A stretch of 64,000 nt of DNA from Saccharothrix australiensis. GTDB lineage: Bacteria; Actinomycetota; Actinomycetes; Mycobacteriales; Pseudonocardiaceae. Of this stretch, positions 61,701-64,000 are shown piece by piece. The DNA lies in assembly GCF_003634935.1 (NCBI RefSeq), contig NZ_RBXO01000001.1, forward strand, positions 4,985,501 to 5,049,500, written 5' to 3'. The number at the start of each line of letters is the position of its first letter. Positions within the stretch are counted from its first letter, which is position 1. The translations under genes were made by a program, and so were the position numbers. The notes below the pieces were generated by a model. It had not been told where the DNA came from, did no database searches, and worked only from the letters and a program-made list of their open reading frames with translations.

Positions 61701-63528
61701 AGGACTCCAGCAGCCGGGCGAGCGCGACCTCGACGGCGAACAAGCCGGCCTGGACCGCGTCCGTGCCCCCGCCGGCGACGTGCCGGTACCGCTCGCTCCC
61801 GCCGAGCGCCGCGCGCGCCTCGTCGAAGGCCCGCGCGAACACCGGGAACGCCCGGTGCAGCACCTGCCCCATGCCGGCGCGCTCCGCGCCCTGCCCGGGG
61901 AACACGAACGCCAGGTCACCCGGCGCGGCCTCCGACGGGGCGATCCCGCCCTCGGCCACCGCGCGCAGGTCGCGCAGGAGGCGGTCGCGGTCCGCGCCGA
62001 GCAGGACCACCCGGTGCGGCAGCGGCGCGCGGCGCGCGAGCGCGGCGCCGACGTCCGCGGCGGAGACCTCCGGCCGGGCCTCCACCGCGGCGAGGACCCG
62101 CCGGGCGTGGACCCGCACGGCGGTCGGGGTCTTCGCCGAGAGCACCCACGGCACGGGCCCGGCGGCCCGCGCCGGTGGCGCGTCCGGTTCGGGTGCCTGC
62201 TCCAGCACGACGTGGGCGTTGGTGCCCGAGATCCCGAACGACGACACCGCGGCGCGGCGCGGTCGCCCGGCGCCCGGCCACGGCACGGCCTCGGTGGCGA
62301 GGGTGACCGCGCCCGCGTCCCAGTCGACGTGGGGCGAGCGCTCGGCGGCGTGCAGCGTGCGCGGCACGACGCCGTGCCGCAGCGCCTGCACCAGCTTGAT
62401 CACGCCGCCGATGCCGGCCGCGGCCTGGGCGTGGCCCAGGTTGGACTTGAGCGAACCCAGCCACAGCGGCCGGTCCCGGCCCTGGCCGTAGGTCGCCTGG
62501 AGGGCCGCGGCCTCGACGGGGTCGCCCAGCACCGTGCCGGTGCCGTGCCCCTCGACGACGTCGACGTCGCCCGCCGACAGCCCCGCGTCGGCCAGCGCGG
62601 CGCGGATCACGCGCTGCTGCGCCAGGCCGTTGGGCGCGGTCAGGCCGTTGGACGCGCCGTCGGAGTTGACCGCGCTGCCGCGGACCAGCGCCAGCACCCG
62701 GTGGCCGTGGCGCAGCGCGTCGGAGAGCCGTTCCAGGACGACCAGCCCGACGCCCTCGGCCCAGCCGGTGCCGTCCGCGCCCGCGCCGAAGGACTTGCAG
62801 CGGCCGTCCGGGGACAGCCCGCCCTGGCGGGCGAACTCGGTGAACATGCCGGGGTTGGCCATCACCGCCGCGCCCCCGGCGAGCGCGAGCGCGCACTCCC
62901 GGCGGCGCAGCGACGCCGCGGCCCAGTGCAGGGCGACCAGGGACGACGAGCAGGCCGTGTCGACAGTGACGGCCGGGCCCTCGAACCCGAAGGTGTAGGC
63001 GATCCGCCCGGAGGCCACGCTCGTCGTCGTCCCGGTGAGCACGTGCCCGGACGTGCCGGGGCCCGCCTCGTCGAGCCGCGGCCCGTACCCCTGGGCGGCG
63101 ACGCCCGCGAACACCCCGGTGGGGGAGCCCTTGAGCGCGGGCATGGCGAGGCCGGCGTGCTCGACCGCCTCCCAGGCGACCTCCAGCAGCAGCCGCTGCT
63201 GCGGGTCCATCGCGACCGCCTCGCGCGGGCTGATGCCGAAGAACGCGGCGTCGAACACGGCCGCGTCGGCGAGGAACCCGCCGCGCACCGGCGGCAGGCC
63301 GGCCACGTCCCAGCCGCGGTCCGCCGGCGCGGGCCCCACCGCGTCACGGCCCTCGGCGACGAGGTCCCACAGCGCGTCCGGGCCGTGCGCGCCGCCGGGG
63401 AAGCGGCACCCCATCCCGATGACCGCGATCGGCTCGCGCTCCCGCGCCGCGCGCAGCAGCCGCCGGGTCTCGCGCAGCTCCGCCGTCGCCCGCCGCAGGT
63501 ACTCCCGCAGCTCGTCTTCGGTCGCCAT
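55717..63528 (-). CDS. Bimodular type I PKS: KS-AT-DH-KR-ACP-KS-AT-ACP
   Basis: The 2603-residue protein starts with a coiled-coil docking segment (about 5 to 35). Module 1: KS (35 to 460, Cys in DTACSSS, His in EGHGTGT), AT (540 to 860, GHSVGE and HAFH, malonyl type), DH (885 to 1140, HVVGGETVVP active His), KR (1290 to 1475, GGTGGLGALVARH, AYAAANAF Tyr) and ACP (DSL near 1555). Module 2: KS (1653 to 2080), AT (2170 to 2490, HAFH, malonyl type) and ACP (DSL near 2556). No methylmalonyl specificity, ER or thioesterase is present. Module 1 makes a double bond; module 2 leaves a beta-ketone. GGGAGGCAGACGC precedes the ATG. Confidence 0.92.
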   Translation of the reverse strand: MATEDELREYLRRATAELRETRRLLRAAREREPIAVIGMGCRFPGGAHGPDALWDLVAEGRDAVGPAPADRGWDVAGLPPVRGGFLADAAVFDAAFFGISPREAVAMDPQQRLLLEVAWEAVEHAGLAMPALKGSPTGVFAGVAAQGYGPRLDEAGPGTSGHVLTGTTTSVASGRIAYTFGFEGPAVTVDTACSSSLVALHWAAASLRRRECALALAGGAAVMANPGMFTEFARQGGLSPDGRCKSFGAGADGTGWAEGVGLVVLERLSDALRHGHRVLALVRGSAVNSDGASNGLTAPNGLAQQRVIRAALADAGLSAGDVDVVEGHGTGTVLGDPVEAAALQATYGQGRDRPLWLGSLKSNLGHAQAAAGIGGVIKLVQALRHGVVPRTLHAAERSPHVDWDAGAVTLATEAVPWPGAGRPRRAAVSSFGISGTNAHVVLEQAPEPDAPPARAAGPVPWVLSAKTPTAVRVHARRVLAAVEARPEVSAADVGAALARRAPLPHRVVLLGADRDRLLRDLRAVAEGGIAPSEAAPGDLAFVFPGQGAERAGMGQVLHRAFPVFARAFDEARAALGGSERYRHVAGGGTDAVQAGLFAVEVALARLLESWGVRPGFLIGHSVGELAAAHVAGVLSLADAAALVAARGRLMAALPAGGGMLAVAAAEHEVRGLSGDLGLDLAAVNGPTSVVLSGPLDDLAEAEAALAARGARTKRLPVAHAFHSRLVEPVLAEFAEVAAALTYAEPAVPLVSAVTGELDEDFGAAYWVRQVREPVRFADAVATAHRAGATRFAEVGPGAVLTPLVVDAVGGHVAAVALGRADDEDAALLRGVGELFASGAAVDWPRVVPAGAPVELPTYPFERVRHWLPAPRRADPVAAGLTGAGHAVLRAATGLPGGGRLLAGRLDVAEQPWLADHVVGGETVVPGAAVVDLVAHAAGAGPIGELTLHAPLVLPESGAAVQVVLSGPGEDGARSVVVRSRGDDGWTEHATGTVLAGPAEPTGGTPWPEDAEPVDTGHVYDRLAGLGFAHGPAFRALTAVRRRDGEVFAEVALPDVGPVAVHPVLLDAMAQAAALAGLGDGPLLPFSFSDVRWAGGSPGSARIRVTRRAGDAVSLRAEDAAGRPLLEVGSLVLRPPVATSLSRVRWTPVAPAEAHPVRWADRLPDTGAAPDWVVHRVPPGEPEAVTTGVVEVLRGWLADERTGHAKLVVVTDGTPSSAAVRGLVRSAQAEHPGRFALLDPGDAEVADVLPALAASGAPEAAVREGRLAVPGLVRAAPGPAAVLRGPVLITGGTGGLGALVARHLVHRHGVRDLLLLSRRGPAAATALVAELTAAGARAEALACDVGDRDALAAALRGREVRSVVHAAGAAGDDLLEALTPRRVREVFAAKALGALHLHELLPDVEAFVLFSSAASVLGAPGQGAYAAANAFLDGLAEHRHALRLPALSLCWGPWEVGMTTALGAADRRRFARAGMLPFTAATGLAAFDGALGLPDPVVVPVRGTPRLPGPAPTAPPTGRTGPDAALALVREHAAAVLGHASAVAIGPDAAFADLGFDSLTGVELRNRLVAATGVRLPSTLVFDHPTPRALADRLTAGAAPAAPVPAAPVPAAPASDGPAPAAPVHAAPVPDVPAPAAPGVPAPDARAACAAEEDPVVIVGMGCRYPGGVTGPEALWDFVAEGRDAIGPPPADRGWPADHARAGGFLADAALFDAAFFGIGAHEALAMDPQQRLVLETAWETLENAGIPPRALRGSATGVFLGVMYHDYAPRLAAVPGLDGLVATGTAGSVASGRVAYALGFEGPAVTLDTACSSSLVALHWAVRSVRSGECSLALAGGVTVMATPGTFTEFARQGGLAADGRCKSFGAGADGTGWAEGVGLVLVERLSDARRLGHEVLAVVRGSAVNSDGASNGLTAPSGPAQQRVIREALADAGLSARDVDVVEGHGTGTALGDPIEIGALMETYGRDRPGEPLWLGSVKSNLGHTQAAAGVAGVIKAVQAMRHGLLPKTLHAAARSTGVDWDRGAVDVLREARPWPDTGRPRRAGVSSFGIGGTNAHVVLEQAPAPAATAPPPLAPPPFAWPVSGPDAGALRAQAGLLLDHLDARPGLAPADVGFTLATARTHWGSRAVVLGRDRGALLDGLAAVAEGEAAANVVSGTAGEGRIAFLFAGQGAQRARMGRGLAARFGVFADALAEVASTFELDRPLTAVLDDAEALADTRYAQPALFAVEVAMVRLLASWGVLPDVVLGHSLGELTAAHVAGVLSLPDACALVAARGALMAAAPGPGAMLAVRAGEAEVRGWLTPDVDLAAVNGPASVVVSGPRPGVEALADRLREGGVRTRWLRVAHAFHSRMMAPVLDGLAAEARKAVHREPLLPVVSAVAGAGELGPEHWARQVREPVRFADAVDAARAAGVTRFVEVGPDATLSALAAASAGADALLVPLCRPDRDEADSAFAALARLHAAGVDVDWAGACGGGGRVALPTYAFRRRRFWPDDPVPGRPDDSGGRATRDGARVQEPPDRRDPRWADVVRAQLAEALGHGDAAAVDMDRDFTELGFDSLAAVEFRNRIATITGLELSAGVVFDHPTPAALARYLAGALA
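58590..58745. repeat. Ala/Pro-rich repetitive inter-module linker
   Basis: Between ACP1 and KS2 the type I PKS has an Ala/Pro-rich linker of about 50 residues built from imperfect APVPAAP-type units, encoded by imperfect GGCGGGCAC/CGGGGGC-rich DNA repeats. Such linkers are flexible and often expand or contract by slippage. Confidence 0.6.
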
Positions 63529-63548
63529 GCGTCTGCCTCCCGCGGCGC

Positions 63549-64000
63549 TCAGGAACCGTCGAACTCGGCGTCGAGGACGTCGAACAGCTCTTCGTCGGTG
63601 GCCGCCGCGAGGTCGGCGTCCGGGTCCACGCTGCCGCGCCCGGCTCGAACAGCGGTCCACCGGCGCACCAGCCCGGCCAGCCGGGCGGCGACCTCGTCGT
63701 GGGCCTCGGCGCCACCGGCCTCGGCGAGGAGGCGTTCCACGCGGTCGAGCTCGGCCAGCAGCGACGGGCCGGTCGCGCCGCCCGCCTCGGCGAGCAGGTG
63801 CGCGGCCAGGGCGGACGCGGTGGGGTGGTCGTAGATCGCGGTGACCGGCAGACGCAGCCCGGTGGCGGCGGCCAGCCGGTTGCGCAGCTCGACCGCGGTG
63901 AGCGAGTCGAGGCCGAGTTCCCGGAGCGGGGTCGAGGGGTCGAGGGAGGCGGGGTCGGCGTGGCCCAGCGCGGCGGCGAGGTGGGCGCGGACGACGTCGA
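63549..64000 (-). CDS. C-terminal part of the upstream type I PKS subunit (runs off right edge)
   Basis: The frame is open to the right end. It encodes an ACP with [16 protein letters not shown] (attachment Ser near 63910), then a helical region and a C-terminal docking segment ending [15 protein letters not shown], acidic and amphipathic. The docking tail should dock to the N-terminal coiled coil of the next protein, which starts 21 bp downstream. This shows that at least one earlier module lies outside the window. The rest is beyond the edge. Confidence 0.85.
   Translation of the reverse strand, partial: DVVRAHLAAALGHADPASLDPSTPLRELGLDSLTAVELRNRLAAATGLRLPVTAIYDHPTASALAAHLLAEAGGATGPSLLAELDRVERLLAEAGGAEAHDEVAARLAGLVRRWTAVRAGRGSVDPDADLAAATDEELFDVLDAEFDGS

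Noticed and set aside
55765-63834. A 2689-residue open frame on the plus strand
   Set aside because: It is the antisense shadow of the type I PKS. Its translation is Arg-, Gly- and Glu-rich with no domain, while the minus strand shows KS, AT, DH, KR and ACP motifs.
1-64000. tRNA, rRNA or riboswitch genes
   Set aside because: No cloverleaf-like or conserved rRNA sequence and no recognised riboswitch was seen by eye; small ones could be missed without a covariance-model search.

Overview
The window is high-GC DNA from a filamentous actinobacterium. A Pseudonocardiales-type or Streptomyces-like host is an inference from gene content and style; no taxonomic marker is present. Roughly three blocks are seen.

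Block 1 (about 1 to 17.8 kb) is a degraded left edge followed by an aromatic-catabolism island. The edge holds TPR-protein fragments, a lipoprotein gene and a broken ubiD gene. The island has a plus-strand operon: GntR regulator, C-N hydrolase, DUF2848 protein, HpaB-type flavin monooxygenase, cupin and HpaC-type flavin reductase. An MHS-family transporter follows. A minus-strand operon encodes an XRE-cupin regulator, an NTF2-like protein, maleylacetate reductase and hydroxyquinol 1,2-dioxygenase. Next come a zinc-type alcohol dehydrogenase, a 3-hydroxyisobutyrate-dehydrogenase-like protein and a frameshifted MFS gene. The most economical reading is hydroxylation of a phenol or resorcinol-type ring to hydroxyquinol, ring opening to maleylacetate and reduction to 3-oxoadipate.

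Block 2 (about 17.8 to 23.4 kb) is a decayed junction: IS3-family and IS256-family transposase remnants, a truncated MFS gene, a frameshifted secreted NucA/NucB-type nuclease with a possible Nin/ComJ-like neighbour, and a small membrane protein.

Block 3 (23.4 kb to the right end, continuing outside) is a large polyketide biosynthetic cluster. A complete type II minimal PKS (KS-alpha, KS-beta/CLF, ACP) is accompanied by a C9-type ketoreductase, a didomain aromatase/cyclase, an OxyN/MtmX-type cyclase, and an acyl-CoA ligase read in frame into two antibiotic-biosynthesis-monooxygenase (ABM) domains. It also has a FabL-like enoyl reductase, four FAD monooxygenases, a P450, a PPOX-fold protein, two small-molecule O-methyltransferases, a cobalamin-type radical SAM enzyme, two MycE-like (sugar-type) O-methyltransferases, and a putative GT-B-fold protein. 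At the right end lies a modular type I PKS: one bimodular protein (KS-AT-DH-KR-ACP-KS-AT-ACP) and the C-terminus of the preceding subunit. A free-standing ACP, a SARP, a LAL/LuxR regulator and a PadR regulator are also encoded.

How the genes may work together (inference): the type II system makes a linear tetracyclic-type aromatic core of tetracycline/aureolic-acid style, which FAD enzymes, the P450 and methyltransferases decorate. The type I PKS makes an unsaturated, unbranched acyl unit, used either as a starter or as a side chain. The SARP probably drives the central operons: 7-bp direct repeats with 11-bp spacing lie in the divergent promoter regions at 30.3 kb and 42.6 kb. The product cannot be named from sequence alone.
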